Below, in pieces: positions 24,291 to 31,324 of a stretch of 34,177 nt of DNA. A program made the translations under genes and the position numbers. The first letter of the stretch is position 1. Every line of letters starts with the position of its first letter. Source of the stretch: Clostridia bacterium (lineage in GTDB: Bacteria > Bacillota > Clostridia > Christensenellales > Maliibacteriaceae); the NCBI GenBank assembly GCA_017431145.1, contig JAFRLQ010000042.1:1-34177 (forward strand), given 5' to 3'. Below the pieces are notes generated by a model. It had not been told where the DNA came from and ran no database searches. It worked only from the letters and a program-made list of their open reading frames with translations.

Positions 24291-25148
24291 ATGTACAAAT
24301 CTGACGCTTGGAAGGATTTTGAGATCCTGGATACCGGCGACGGGGAAAAACTCGAGCGCTGGGGCGATGTGCTTCTGCGCCGTCCCGATCCTCAGGCGAT
24401 CTGGCCGAAGGATCCTTCCTTTTCCTGGGACCGCGTCGATGCTCATTATGTGCGCTCTTCCAAGGGCGGCGGCTCCTGGACTTTTTACCGCGAGCTCCCC
24501 GAGTCCTGGCAGATCTCCTACCGGGATCTGAACTTCATCGTGCATCCGACCGGCTTCAAGCACACCGGTCTTTTCCCGGAGCAGGCAGCCAACTGGGACT
24601 ATATGACAGAGCGGATCCGCAGCGCGGGACGCCCTGTGAATGTACTGAATCTGTTCGGCTACACCGGCGGAGCCACTGTCGCCTGCGCCGCGGCAGGAGC
24701 TTCCGTCTGTCATGTGGACGCGGCAAAAAGCATGGTCAGCTGGGCAAAGGACAACGCCGCGCGGTCCAACCTTTCCTCTGCGCCGATCCGCTATATCGTG
24801 GATGACTGTGAGAAATTCGTCTCCCGTGAGATCCGGCGCGGGCGCAAATACGACGCGATCGTCATGGATCCCCCGTCTTACGGCAGAGGCCCCGGCGGCG
24901 AAGTATGGCGCCTTGAGGAAAAGATCGCGGATCTGCTTCTTCTGTGCCGGCAGGTCCTAAGCGACAGACCTCTTTTCTTTATCCTGAATGCCTATACGAC
25001 CGGCCTTCAGCCCATCGTCCTTTCCGATCTTCTGAAGTGGGCGCTTTCCGGACTTGACGGGACGATCGAGGCGCAGGAAGTCGGACTGCCGACAAGGCGC
25101 GGGCTGATCCTTCCCTGCGGCGCCGCAGGAAGATACACCGGAGAATAA
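24291..25148 (+). CDS. Class I SAM-dependent methyltransferase, RlmI-like
   Basis: 285 residues from ATG 24291, with AAAGGGG upstream; the frame to 24237 would cross the hairpin. Features: FKHTGLFPEQAANWD (residues 89-103), comparable to the GxKTGFFLDQ segment of the RlmI/RlmKL group; SAM motif I NLFGYTGGATVACAA (120-134); acidic HVDAAKSM; and catalytic DPPSYGRG (193-200). The N-terminal PUA domain of RlmI is missing. The likely activity is methylation of a base in rRNA, but the target nucleotide is unknown. It sits between ileS and an RluA-type enzyme, 5 bp from the latter, so the two RNA-modification genes are probably co-transcribed. Confidence 0.82.
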   Translation: MYKSDAWKDFEILDTGDGEKLERWGDVLLRRPDPQAIWPKDPSFSWDRVDAHYVRSSKGGGSWTFYRELPESWQISYRDLNFIVHPTGFKHTGLFPEQAANWDYMTERIRSAGRPVNVLNLFGYTGGATVACAAAGASVCHVDAAKSMVSWAKDNAARSNLSSAPIRYIVDDCEKFVSREIRRGRKYDAIVMDPPSYGRGPGGEVWRLEEKIADLLLLCRQVLSDRPLFFILNAYTTGLQPIVLSDLLKWALSGLDGTIEAQEVGLPTRRGLILPCGAAGRYTGE

Positions 25149-25153
25149 GCGTC

Positions 25154-25903
25154 ATGCCGCACATCATCTACGAGGACAACCATCTTCTTATCGCAGAAAA
25201 ACCGCAGAACATACCGGCGCAGGCAGACAGTTCCGGCGACGCCGATTTTCTCGGCATGCTGAAAGACTATCTGAAGGAGACCTATCACAAGCCGGGAAAT
25301 GTCTACCTTGGACTCGTCCACCGTCTGGACCGGCCGACAGGCGGCGTCATGGTCTTCGCAAAGACCTCAAAGGCGGCGGGCAGACTTTCCGAACAGCTGC
25401 GCACCCATGCGCTTCACCGGATCTATCTTGCGGTAACGGACGGACAGACGCCTTCCTCCGGAACACTGTGCGATTATCTTCTGAAAGATGAGCGGTCCAA
25501 TCAGTCCCGTATTGTGCCATCCTCCTGTCCCGGAGCAAAAAAGGCCGTCCTTCATTATGTCAGGCTGGACACATCCGGCGCGCGGTCTCTCATTGCCGTC
25601 CGTCTGGAGACAGGCCGTTCCCATCAGATCCGGGTTCAGATGGCCGGAGCAGGCTTTCCGCTCGTACACGACGTGAAATATAATCCAGATGCGGCGACCG
25701 GTCCGCTTGCTCTGTGGAGCAGTGTGCTCACGCTGACCCATCCCACGACCCGGGAAACGCGTATCTTTCTCTGTCCGCCGCCCGAAAAAGAACCGTGGAC
25801 GGAATTTGCCTCTTCCTACTACAAAGAAGATGCGCTTCTGTCCGCCGATCGGCAGCTTCAGATTGACACGAAACGTCCCGATGCTATAATGAATTCATTC
25901 TGA
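25154..25903 (+). CDS. RluA-family pseudouridine synthase
   Basis: 249 residues, cytoplasmic, converting specific uridines in rRNA or tRNA to pseudouridine. The catalytic motif is H56-R57-L58-D59-R60 in LVHRLDRPTGGVMVF, with D59 the nucleophile. Also present are HRIYLAVTDG and LETGRSHQIRVQMA, the conserved RluA core. No N-terminal S4 domain is present, as in the shorter RluA/TruC-like members, so the target site is not assignable. GGAG lies 11-14 bases upstream of ATG 25154. The last 13 codons overlap a near-consensus promoter for alaS, so codon choice there is constrained. Confidence 0.9.
   Translation: MPHIIYEDNHLLIAEKPQNIPAQADSSGDADFLGMLKDYLKETYHKPGNVYLGLVHRLDRPTGGVMVFAKTSKAAGRLSEQLRTHALHRIYLAVTDGQTPSSGTLCDYLLKDERSNQSRIVPSSCPGAKKAVLHYVRLDTSGARSLIAVRLETGRSHQIRVQMAGAGFPLVHDVKYNPDAATGPLALWSSVLTLTHPTTRETRIFLCPPPEKEPWTEFASSYYKEDALLSADRQLQIDTKRPDAIMNSF
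25863..25890 (+). promoter_or_regulatory. Near-consensus promoter of alaS, inside the RluA-like gene
   Basis: Perfect TTGACA (25863-25868), 16-base spacer, perfect TATAAT (25885-25890) with an extended TGC in front. It lies within the last codons of the pseudouridine synthase gene, 61 bases before the alaS start. No T-box is seen in the leader. Confidence 0.85.
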
Positions 25904-25950
25904 TTTTCTATACGAATACTGACCAATAAACGATTTACGGGGGAATATCC

Positions 25951-27747
25951 ATGATCAAAGCCAACGAGCTTCGCGAAAAATTCATTCAGTTCTTTAAAGA
26001 GAAGGGACATGCAGTCATTCCCAGCGCATCGGTCATTCCCGAGAATGACCCGACTGTGCTGTTCACCACAGCCGGCATGCATCCGCTGGTACCCTATCTT
26101 CTCGGCGCACATCATCCCGAGGGAACACGCCTTACGGACGTTCAGAAGTGCATCCGCACCGGCGACATCGACGAAGTCGGCGACGCATCTCATCTGACCT
26201 TTTTCGAAATGCTCGGAAACTGGTCTCTCGGCGATTACTTCAAGAAGGAAATGATCGCGTGGTCCTGGGAATTCCTGACCGATGAGAAATGGCTCGGCCT
26301 GGACAAGGAGCATCTGGCGTTCAGCGTTTTCGCCGGAGACGAGACCGCACCCCGCGATGAGGAAAGTTATGGATACTGGCGCGAGATGGGCGTTCCCGAG
26401 GACCGTCTGTTCTTCCTGCCCAGAGAGAACAACTGGTGGGGCCCCGCCGGGATCACCGGTCCCTGCGGTCCCGACACGGAGATGTTCATCATCCGCGACG
26501 TTCCGCCGTGCGGCCCGAACTGCTCGCCCGCGTGCGACTGCGGCCGTTACCTGGAGATCTGGAACGACGTATTCATGCAGTACAACAAGCAGGCGGACGG
26601 ATCCTTCCTTCCTCTCGCCCAGAAGAATGTCGACACCGGCATGGGGCTTGAGCGTACGATCGGCGTGCTGCAGAACGTTTCCTCCGTTTATGAAACAGAC
26701 CTTTTCCTTCCCATCATCGGGGAGATCGAAACGCTTTCCGGCAAAAAATACGGTGAGGACGAAGCTGTGACGCGCGCGATGCGCATCGTGGCGGACCATA
26801 TCCGTTCCGCGACCTTCATTCTCGGCGATGAGCGCGGCGTCACTCCCAGCAACGTCGACCAGGGCTATGTCCTGCGCCGTCTGATCCGCCGTGCCGTCCG
26901 TTTCGGCATGTCCATCGATATGCCCGCCGGATCCATCGGCAAGATCGCTCAGGTCATCGTGCGCGAATACAAGCACGTCTATCCCGAGCTGGGCGAGAAG
27001 GAGGCCTTCATCGTCGAGCAGCTGACGCTTGAAGAGAACCGTTTCGCCGCGACGATCACGCAAGGTCTGAAGGAATTCGAAAAGGTCGTTACGCACATCC
27101 AGGGGACCGTTCTTCCCGGAAAGACGGCATTCCGTCTTTACGATACGTTCGGCTATCCTCTTGAGATGACGATCGAGCTTGCGAAGGAACGCGGATTTAC
27201 CGTCGATATCGACGGCTACAACGAGGCCTTCAAAAAGCATCAGGAGAAGTCCCGCGCCGGCAGCGAGCAGCGCTTCAAGGGCGGACTTGCAGATTCCAGC
27301 GAACAGACTGCGCATCTTCACACCGCGACGCATCTGCTTCTTGCGGGTCTGAAGAAGGTTCTGTCTCCCGACATCATCCAGAAAGGCTCCAACATCACGG
27401 CGGAGCGTCTGCGCTTTGACTTCAACTTCCCGAGAAAGGTCACCCGTGAGGAACTGGATCAGGTCGAGGATTTCGTAAACGAAGCGATCAACGCGGGTGT
27501 GGATGTCACAATGGAAGAGATGCCTCTGGAAGAAGCGCGCAAAAGCGGCGCAACCGGCACCTTCTCCTCCCGTTACGGCGAGCGCGTCAAGGTCTATACC
27601 ATCGGGAATTATTCCAAGGAGATCTGCGGCGGACCTCATGCCACCAACACTGCGCAGCTTGAGGGCTTCAAGATCAAGAAGGAAGAGAGCTCTTCCGCCG
27701 GCGTACGCCGCATCAAGGCCGTGATCGGGCCCGAATACAAAAAGTGA
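25951..27747 (+). CDS. alaS: Alanyl-tRNA synthetase, short form lacking the C-terminal C-Ala region
   Basis: 598 residues, against about 870-880 for usual bacterial AlaS. The class II catalytic core is complete (FTTAGMHPLVPYLLG; LTFFEMLGNWSLGDYFKKE; GITGPCGPDTEMF; NVDTGMGLERT), as is the tRNA-recognition helical domain. The editing domain keeps its zinc set: H457 and H461 in HTATHLLL, C559 and H563 in CGGPH. The protein ends shortly after, so the DHHA1/C-Ala oligomerisation and tRNA-binding part is absent. No frameshift explains this: a terminator begins 11 bases after the stop. GGGGGAA precedes the ATG. Another full-length alaS elsewhere in the genome cannot be excluded. Confidence 0.93.
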   Translation: MIKANELREKFIQFFKEKGHAVIPSASVIPENDPTVLFTTAGMHPLVPYLLGAHHPEGTRLTDVQKCIRTGDIDEVGDASHLTFFEMLGNWSLGDYFKKEMIAWSWEFLTDEKWLGLDKEHLAFSVFAGDETAPRDEESYGYWREMGVPEDRLFFLPRENNWWGPAGITGPCGPDTEMFIIRDVPPCGPNCSPACDCGRYLEIWNDVFMQYNKQADGSFLPLAQKNVDTGMGLERTIGVLQNVSSVYETDLFLPIIGEIETLSGKKYGEDEAVTRAMRIVADHIRSATFILGDERGVTPSNVDQGYVLRRLIRRAVRFGMSIDMPAGSIGKIAQVIVREYKHVYPELGEKEAFIVEQLTLEENRFAATITQGLKEFEKVVTHIQGTVLPGKTAFRLYDTFGYPLEMTIELAKERGFTVDIDGYNEAFKKHQEKSRAGSEQRFKGGLADSSEQTAHLHTATHLLLAGLKKVLSPDIIQKGSNITAERLRFDFNFPRKVTREELDQVEDFVNEAINAGVDVTMEEMPLEEARKSGATGTFSSRYGERVKVYTIGNYSKEICGGPHATNTAQLEGFKIKKEESSSAGVRRIKAVIGPEYKK

Positions 27748-27757
27748 TCTGAAACCG

Positions 27758-27804
27758 AAAAGGAGTTACGGACGAACGAACCGTTCCGTAACTCCTTTTT
27801 TTGT
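27758..27804. terminator. Bidirectional intrinsic terminator after alaS
   Basis: AAAAGGAGTTACGGA (27758-27772) pairs perfectly with TCCGTAACTCCTTTT (27785-27799), 12-base loop, then more T. It also lies just beyond the stop of the minus-strand HTH gene and can end that transcript. Confidence 0.9.
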
Positions 27805-27809
27805 CTGTC

Positions 27810-28040
27810 TTATTTGTCGCATACCAGGATCCTGTCGACCTTGACGTGAAGCACGCTGGACAGGATCACAAGATTGTCCACTGTCGGAAGAGATGCCCCG
27901 CTTTCCCACTTGTAAATCGCCTGCGGCGCGCTGAACCCGAAGATCTGCTGAAGATCCCGTACGCTCAGCCCCGCGCTGATCCTCAAGCTGCGGATGTTCT
28001 CCCCTGTTTTCTGCATATTGATGACCGGTGTCTGTTTCAT
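27810..28040 (-). CDS. Small helix-turn-helix (XRE-like) regulator
   Basis: A 76-residue protein that is almost only a DNA-binding domain: NIRSLRISAGLSVRDLQQIF (helices 1-2), the recognition helix around SAPQAIYKWESG, then LPTVDNLVILSSVLHVKVDR. The pattern (QxIFGFxxPQAIYKWxxGxxLPTxDNL) is that of a very common small XRE family in gut Bacillota whose targets are mostly unknown. GGAGG lies 6-10 bases before the ATG. No separate promoter is visible in the 45 bases upstream; instead an intrinsic terminator sits there, so expression may need read-through from the promoter at 28234-28262. Confidence 0.88.
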   Translation of the reverse strand: MKQTPVINMQKTGENIRSLRISAGLSVRDLQQIFGFSAPQAIYKWESGASLPTVDNLVILSSVLHVKVDRILVCDK

Positions 28041-28062
28041 ACTTCCTCCTGAAAAACCGCAT

Positions 28063-28085
28063 AAAAAAACTGCCCTTGCGGACAG
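28063..28085 (-). terminator. Intrinsic terminator ahead of the HTH gene
   Basis: On the minus strand CTGTCC-GCAA-GGGCAG (28085-28070, GNRA-type loop, one T-G pair) is followed by seven T (28069-28063). It lies 23 bases upstream of the HTH start codon and 31 bases after the 24-codon ORF. Confidence 0.8.
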
Positions 28086-28115
28086 AACCCGTTCACGCGT
28101 CAGGAGTCAGCCCTG

Positions 28116-28190
28116 TTACCGGCCCCGACGAGCGCCCGCTCCGTCCTTCTTCTGATCCATGTTGTTTCTGATCCTCAAGCGAATGCTCAT
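28116..28190 (-). CDS. Candidate 24-residue leader peptide, Arg-rich
   Basis: Starting at ATG 28190, with GGAAAGGAAA 6-15 bases upstream, an ORF of 24 codons ends at TAA 28116. The peptide begins MSIRLRIRNN and ends GAGARRGR; six of 24 residues are Arg, three of them in the last four codons. A promoter with an extended -10 lies upstream and an intrinsic terminator downstream, so the ORF is a self-contained unit before the HTH gene. It does not match a family I know. It may be a regulatory leader peptide, or a fortuitous ORF in a small RNA. Confidence 0.4.
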   Translation of the reverse strand: MSIRLRIRNNMDQKKDGAGARRGR

Positions 28191-28233
28191 TTGTTTTTCC
28201 TTTCCGGGGATCTTCCCCATTGATACAGCGCCA

Positions 28234-28262
28234 ATCATACCACAGTCCGAACGCTTTGTCAT
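28234..28262 (-). promoter_or_regulatory. Promoter of the small ORF / HTH unit
   Basis: On the minus strand ATGACA (28262-28257), 17-base spacer, TATGAT (28239-28234), with TGG in front of the -10 (extended type). The inverted repeat TTCAAC-GCAAA-GTTGAA (28262-28278) abuts the -35 and could be an operator. Confidence 0.6.
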
Positions 28263-28275
28263 TCAACGCAAAGTT

Positions 28276-28313
28276 GAACGGGTGCATGCGTTTGCTGCAC
28301 CCGTTCGTTTTTT
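28276..28313. terminator. Hairpin terminator between the cupin gene and the small-ORF promoter
   Basis: GAACGGGTGCA (28276-28286) pairs perfectly with TGCACCCGTTC (28296-28306). On the plus strand GTTTTTT follows, an ideal terminator, although no plus-strand gene lies upstream. On the minus strand it directly follows the cupin stop, but the T-tract (AACTTTG) is weak. Probably it ends the nitroreductase-cupin transcript. Confidence 0.65.
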
Positions 28314-28314
28314 C

Positions 28315-28692
28315 TCACTTCTTGTCTTCCGGTCTGGCGTTTTCTCCGCTTCCGTAGATAAAGAGGATCTCCAGACTCCCGCCTTCCTCAAAGCGGAACA
28401 CATGCCATTCGTTTTCCGGGAAATGCAGCAGCATGCCCTCTTTCAGGTCTTCCCTGTACAGAAGATTGTCCGGTTCGCCGCCGTATTCGACCCACGCGCG
28501 GTCAGCCGCCTTGATATAGACGCATTCCTCCGCGTGATGATGCGGCTGCATCGGTCCGTATTCCGCACTGTAGAGACCGAATCCGACATTCATTCCGTTT
28601 GTGAAAACCGGTCCGTTCGGTCCGACACAATCTGCGATGCCGCGTCCGGGAAGCGCACGCACATGCAGTTCCTCTCTTTCGTGTCTGTCCAT
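28315..28692 (-). CDS. Cupin-domain protein
   Basis: 125 residues forming a single small beta-barrel cupin. Motif 1 is PHHHAEECVYI (H51-H53, E55, E56), then EGMLLHFPENEWHVF with H97 in motif 2; these would bind one divalent metal. Such proteins can be isomerases, dioxygenases or sensors, and the sequence does not decide. It follows the nitroreductase gene by 15 bp and is probably co-transcribed. The C-terminus is charged (ENARPEDKK). Confidence 0.82.
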   Translation of the reverse strand: MDRHEREELHVRALPGRGIADCVGPNGPVFTNGMNVGFGLYSAEYGPMQPHHHAEECVYIKAADRAWVEYGGEPDNLLYREDLKEGMLLHFPENEWHVFRFEEGGSLEILFIYGSGENARPEDKK

Positions 28693-28707
28693 TCTGTTTT
28701 CCTTCCC

Positions 28708-29220
28708 TCACCATTTTTCCACGTGAATCCGGTCTTTCATGAAACGTTCGGGGACTGCGGGCTCCACGGCCGGGTGTCCGATCGCCACAAGACTCATGGG
28801 GAGGATGTCCGGATCGGCGATGCCGAAGATCTCCCTGAGGCCTGCTTCCGCCTCCTCGTTGGAGCGAACGCCGCACCAGCACGTGCCAAGCCCCATCTCC
28901 CGCGCCGCCAGCAGCATGTTCTGGATCGCTGCGGACGTGTCCTGGATCAGATGGACTTCGTTTTCGTTGATCTTTTTATCCGCGCAGACAAGGATCACTG
29001 TGCCCGCCTCTTTCGCAAAGCGGATATAATGATGTACCTGCATGATCTTCTCAAGCGTCTCCGGATCCTGTGTGACGACAAAATGCCAGGGCAGCGTCTT
29101 CTTCGCGCTTGGCGCATACATCGCAGCCTTCAGGATCGTTTCGAGCTCTTCCGCCGAGATCACTTCGCCGGTATACTGACGGATACTTCTTCTGGTAAGA
29201 ATGCTGTCGATCGTTTTCAT
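28708..29220 (-). CDS. Nitroreductase-family protein
   Basis: A 170-residue FMN-dependent oxidoreductase, cytoplasmic and usually dimeric. The N-terminal FMN-binding motif is RRSIRQYTGE (residues 10-19), followed by AAMYAPSAKKTLPWHFVVTQ and IQNMLLAAREMGLGTCWCGV, then a C-terminal MSLVAIGHP. The short length (under 180 residues) fits the small clostridial branch. It probably reduces quinones or nitro compounds using NAD(P)H, but the natural substrate is unknown. GGAGGG lies 8-13 bases before the ATG. It is divergent from the serine-hydrolase gene, with a palindrome between them. Confidence 0.9.
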   Translation of the reverse strand: MKTIDSILTRRSIRQYTGEVISAEELETILKAAMYAPSAKKTLPWHFVVTQDPETLEKIMQVHHYIRFAKEAGTVILVCADKKINENEVHLIQDTSAAIQNMLLAAREMGLGTCWCGVRSNEEAEAGLREIFGIADPDILPMSLVAIGHPAVEPAVPERFMKDRIHVEKW

Positions 29221-29246
29221 AGCAAAACCCTCCGTTTAAAATGTGG

Positions 29247-29262
29247 TGCGAATCTTTTCGCA
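29247..29262. promoter_or_regulatory. Inverted repeat between divergent genes
   Basis: TGCGAA-TCTT-TTCGCA, a perfect 6-base-arm palindrome in the 120-base space between the nitroreductase and serine-hydrolase genes. Possible operator for one or both. Only weak promoter matches are seen here (TATGAT 29283-29288 and TATACT 29288-29293 on the plus strand, without clear -35). Confidence 0.35.
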
Positions 29263-29340
29263 TACAAATTTCTTTTCCTTTCTATGATATACTGAATCCA
29301 ACAGATTGTCAGCGGTACAAACGAATACAGGAGGTCTTTT

Positions 29341-30255
29341 ATGCTTACCGATTTTATTCATTCCATTGATGAGCAGGGACTGCGCGTCCGCGGGATCGAA
29401 GTCTATCAGCACGGGAAAAAGATCGCGTCCCACAGATGGGCGCCGAACTACCGTTATTCCCTGCATTCCATCAGCAAATCCTTCACTTCCTTCGCGATCG
29501 GAAAACTCATCGAGGAAGGCGGTCTGAATCTTCACGAGCGCATCGTCGATATCTTTCCCGAATGCGTTCCGGACACGGACATGCCGTACCTGAACGAACT
29601 GGAAGTCGAGCATCTTCTGACGATGACGACCGGTCACGTCGCCGATACGCGTCTTGATCCGGAAGCTGGCATCGACGAGGAAGACGGCGTCCGTTATTTC
29701 ATGAGAAGACCGATCGAAAAGAAGCCCGGCACCTTCTTTTTCTATAACAACGGCGCATCCTATGTTCTCTCCTCCATCATCACGAAGCGCACCGGCATGA
29801 GCGTACGGGACTATCTCATCCCGCGGCTCTTCCGTCCCCTCGGGATCGAGGATCCCCACTGGGCCATCTGTCCGCTCGGACGGAATCTCGGATACTCCGG
29901 TCTTTACCTGAACACCACGGAACTGGCAAAATTCGGTCTTCTGTACCTGAATCACGGCGTCTGGAACCGGAAACGCCTGATCAACGCGGACTGGATCCTC
30001 AGAAGCGGAGAAGCGATCTCCGATACGACGCCGCACAAGGACGGCCCCGACAACGAAGACGGATACGGCTATCAGTTCTGGCGCTGCGTTCCGCGCGCCA
30101 AAGCCTACCGCGCCGACGGATATCTGGGACAGTTCATCATCATCTCCGATGAGCTGGACGCCGTGATCGCCGTTTCCAGCTGGGAGCCTCATGCGCAGGC
30201 GATTCTGACGACACTCTGGGACACTGTCACGCCGATCCTGGAAGAAAATAAATAA
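29341..30255 (+). CDS. Serine hydrolase of the class C beta-lactamase-like family
   Basis: 304 residues. The catalytic S43-x-x-K46 is in LHSISKSFTSF, Y135-x-N137 in FFFYNNGASYVL, and a C-terminal DGYLGQFI replaces the KTG box. This is the arrangement of EstB/Pab87-like esterases and peptidases in the beta-lactamase superfamily, not of a secreted antibiotic-resistance enzyme: there is no signal peptide or membrane segment, so it should act in the cytoplasm. AGGAGG lies 6-11 bases before the ATG. It precedes an alpha/beta hydrolase gene by 13 bp, forming a two-hydrolase unit. The substrate is unknown, possibly esters. Confidence 0.88.
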   Translation: MLTDFIHSIDEQGLRVRGIEVYQHGKKIASHRWAPNYRYSLHSISKSFTSFAIGKLIEEGGLNLHERIVDIFPECVPDTDMPYLNELEVEHLLTMTTGHVADTRLDPEAGIDEEDGVRYFMRRPIEKKPGTFFFYNNGASYVLSSIITKRTGMSVRDYLIPRLFRPLGIEDPHWAICPLGRNLGYSGLYLNTTELAKFGLLYLNHGVWNRKRLINADWILRSGEAISDTTPHKDGPDNEDGYGYQFWRCVPRAKAYRADGYLGQFIIISDELDAVIAVSSWEPHAQAILTTLWDTVTPILEENK

Positions 30256-30268
30256 GGGAGGCCTTCTC

Positions 30269-31195
30269 ATGGCACACGAATATCATACGTTTCAGATCAA
30301 AAGCCCGGCGGACGGTCTGATGATCGACTGCCTGGAGTACCAAACGCCGGCTGAACCGAAAGCCGTCGTGCAGATGGCGCACGGAATGTGCGAGTACAAG
30401 GACCGCTATATCCCGCTCATGGAATACCTGTCCGCAAACGGCTACATCTGCATCATGAACGACCACCGCGGACATGGAAAGAGCATCCGTTCCATGGACG
30501 ACCTCGGTCATTTTTACGAGCCGGGCGGTCAGGGCCTGATCACGGACATGCTCGCCGTGACGGATTACATCCAAAAGACCTATCCGGATCTTCCGCTGCT
30601 CATGTTCGGACACAGCATGGGATCCTTCGCCGTGCGGACCTATATCAAGGAGCATGACGATCTGATCAAAGGCCTTATCGTCTGCGGTTCCCCCAGCGAC
30701 ACGCCCGCCCGCGGAATGGGCAAGGTCATCCTGAGCGTCCTGAAGCTTTTCAAAGGCGCGCACGGCAAGAGCGGTCTCGCCGACAGCCTGTTCAGCACGT
30801 CTTTCAACAAGAACTTCAAGGACGAAGGCCCCTGCGCGTGGATCTGCACGGATCCCGAGGTGGTCAAGGCTTATCTGGCGGACCCCTTCTGCGGCTATTC
30901 CTTCACAATCAACGGATACCAGTCTCTCATGTATCTCATGTCGGAGACCTATTCCAAAAAAGGCTGGAAAGTCTCCAATCCCGATCTTCCGATCCGGTTC
31001 ATCTCCGGCGAGAACGATCCCTGCGCCACGGACCGTGCGCATTTCCTGAAGGCCGTCGAGTTCATCCGGTCTGTCGGATACCGCAACGTCGAAGAAAAGA
31101 TGTATCCGGGCATGCGCCACGAGATCCACAACGAGAAAGGAAAGGAACAGGTCTGGCAGGACATCCTTGCCTATCTTGACAGTTTCCTCGCCTGA
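30269..31195 (+). CDS. Alpha/beta hydrolase, monoacylglycerol lipase/lysophospholipase-like
   Basis: 308 residues, Hydrolase_4 type. The nucleophile elbow is GHSMGS with S116; the oxyanion region is MAHGMCEYKDRY (residues 36-47) and NDHRGHGKS; the acid is probably in ISGENDPCATD and the His in GMRHEIHNE near the C-terminus. No signal peptide. It would hydrolyse ester bonds in lipid or small-ester substrates. GGGAGG lies 8-13 bases before the ATG, and it is co-transcribed with the serine hydrolase. A set of overlapping GC-rich hairpins follows. Confidence 0.88.
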   Translation: MAHEYHTFQIKSPADGLMIDCLEYQTPAEPKAVVQMAHGMCEYKDRYIPLMEYLSANGYICIMNDHRGHGKSIRSMDDLGHFYEPGGQGLITDMLAVTDYIQKTYPDLPLLMFGHSMGSFAVRTYIKEHDDLIKGLIVCGSPSDTPARGMGKVILSVLKLFKGAHGKSGLADSLFSTSFNKNFKDEGPCAWICTDPEVVKAYLADPFCGYSFTINGYQSLMYLMSETYSKKGWKVSNPDLPIRFISGENDPCATDRAHFLKAVEFIRSVGYRNVEEKMYPGMRHEIHNEKGKEQVWQDILAYLDSFLA

Positions 31196-31217
31196 ACGCG
31201 ATCCTCTGTTATTCCCG

Positions 31218-31273
31218 CCGCCGCGCAGAAACCCGCGCGGCGGTGCTTTCTGCGCGTTTCCGCCGTGTTTTTT
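31218..31273 (+). terminator. Terminator region with three overlapping hairpins
   Basis: Hairpin A: CCGCCGCGC (31218-31226) with GCGCGGCGG (31235-31243). Hairpin B: CGCGCAGAAA (31222-31231) with TTTCTGCGCG (31247-31256). Hairpin C: CGGCGG (31238-31243) with CCGCCG (31260-31265), followed by TGTTTTTT. A competes with both B and C. C has the T-run expected of an intrinsic terminator for the hydrolase unit. Confidence 0.7.
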
Positions 31274-31286
31274 GAAAAAATCTCGA

Positions 31287-31315
31287 TTGACACGCACATA
31301 TGTTTCCTCTATACT
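31287..31315 (+). promoter_or_regulatory. Strong promoter of the rpmH operon
   Basis: Perfect TTGACA (31287-31292), 17-base spacer, TATACT (31310-31315). About 75 bases of leader follow before rpmH. Confidence 0.88.
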
Positions 31316-31324
31316 TATAAAGGT

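Noticed and set aside
20919-24713. A 1264-codon open frame on the minus strand, antisense to ileS
   Set aside because: It mirrors ileS codon positions; high G+C keeps antisense frames open. Its translation has no domain pattern, and the T-box and IleS motifs prove the plus-strand gene.
25858-27639. A 593-codon minus-strand frame antisense to alaS
   Set aside because: Same cause: a shadow of the alaS codon usage, with no ribosome site or recognisable motif.
28093-28287. 64-codon minus-strand ORF overlapping the small-ORF promoter
   Set aside because: It begins inside the terminator hairpin and lacks a ribosome site; the 24-codon ORF in another frame has both promoter and ribosome site.
29341-30255. 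Possible beta-lactamase resistance gene
   Set aside because: SxxK and YxN are present, but there is no signal peptide and no KTG box; it fits a cytoplasmic esterase/peptidase-like member.
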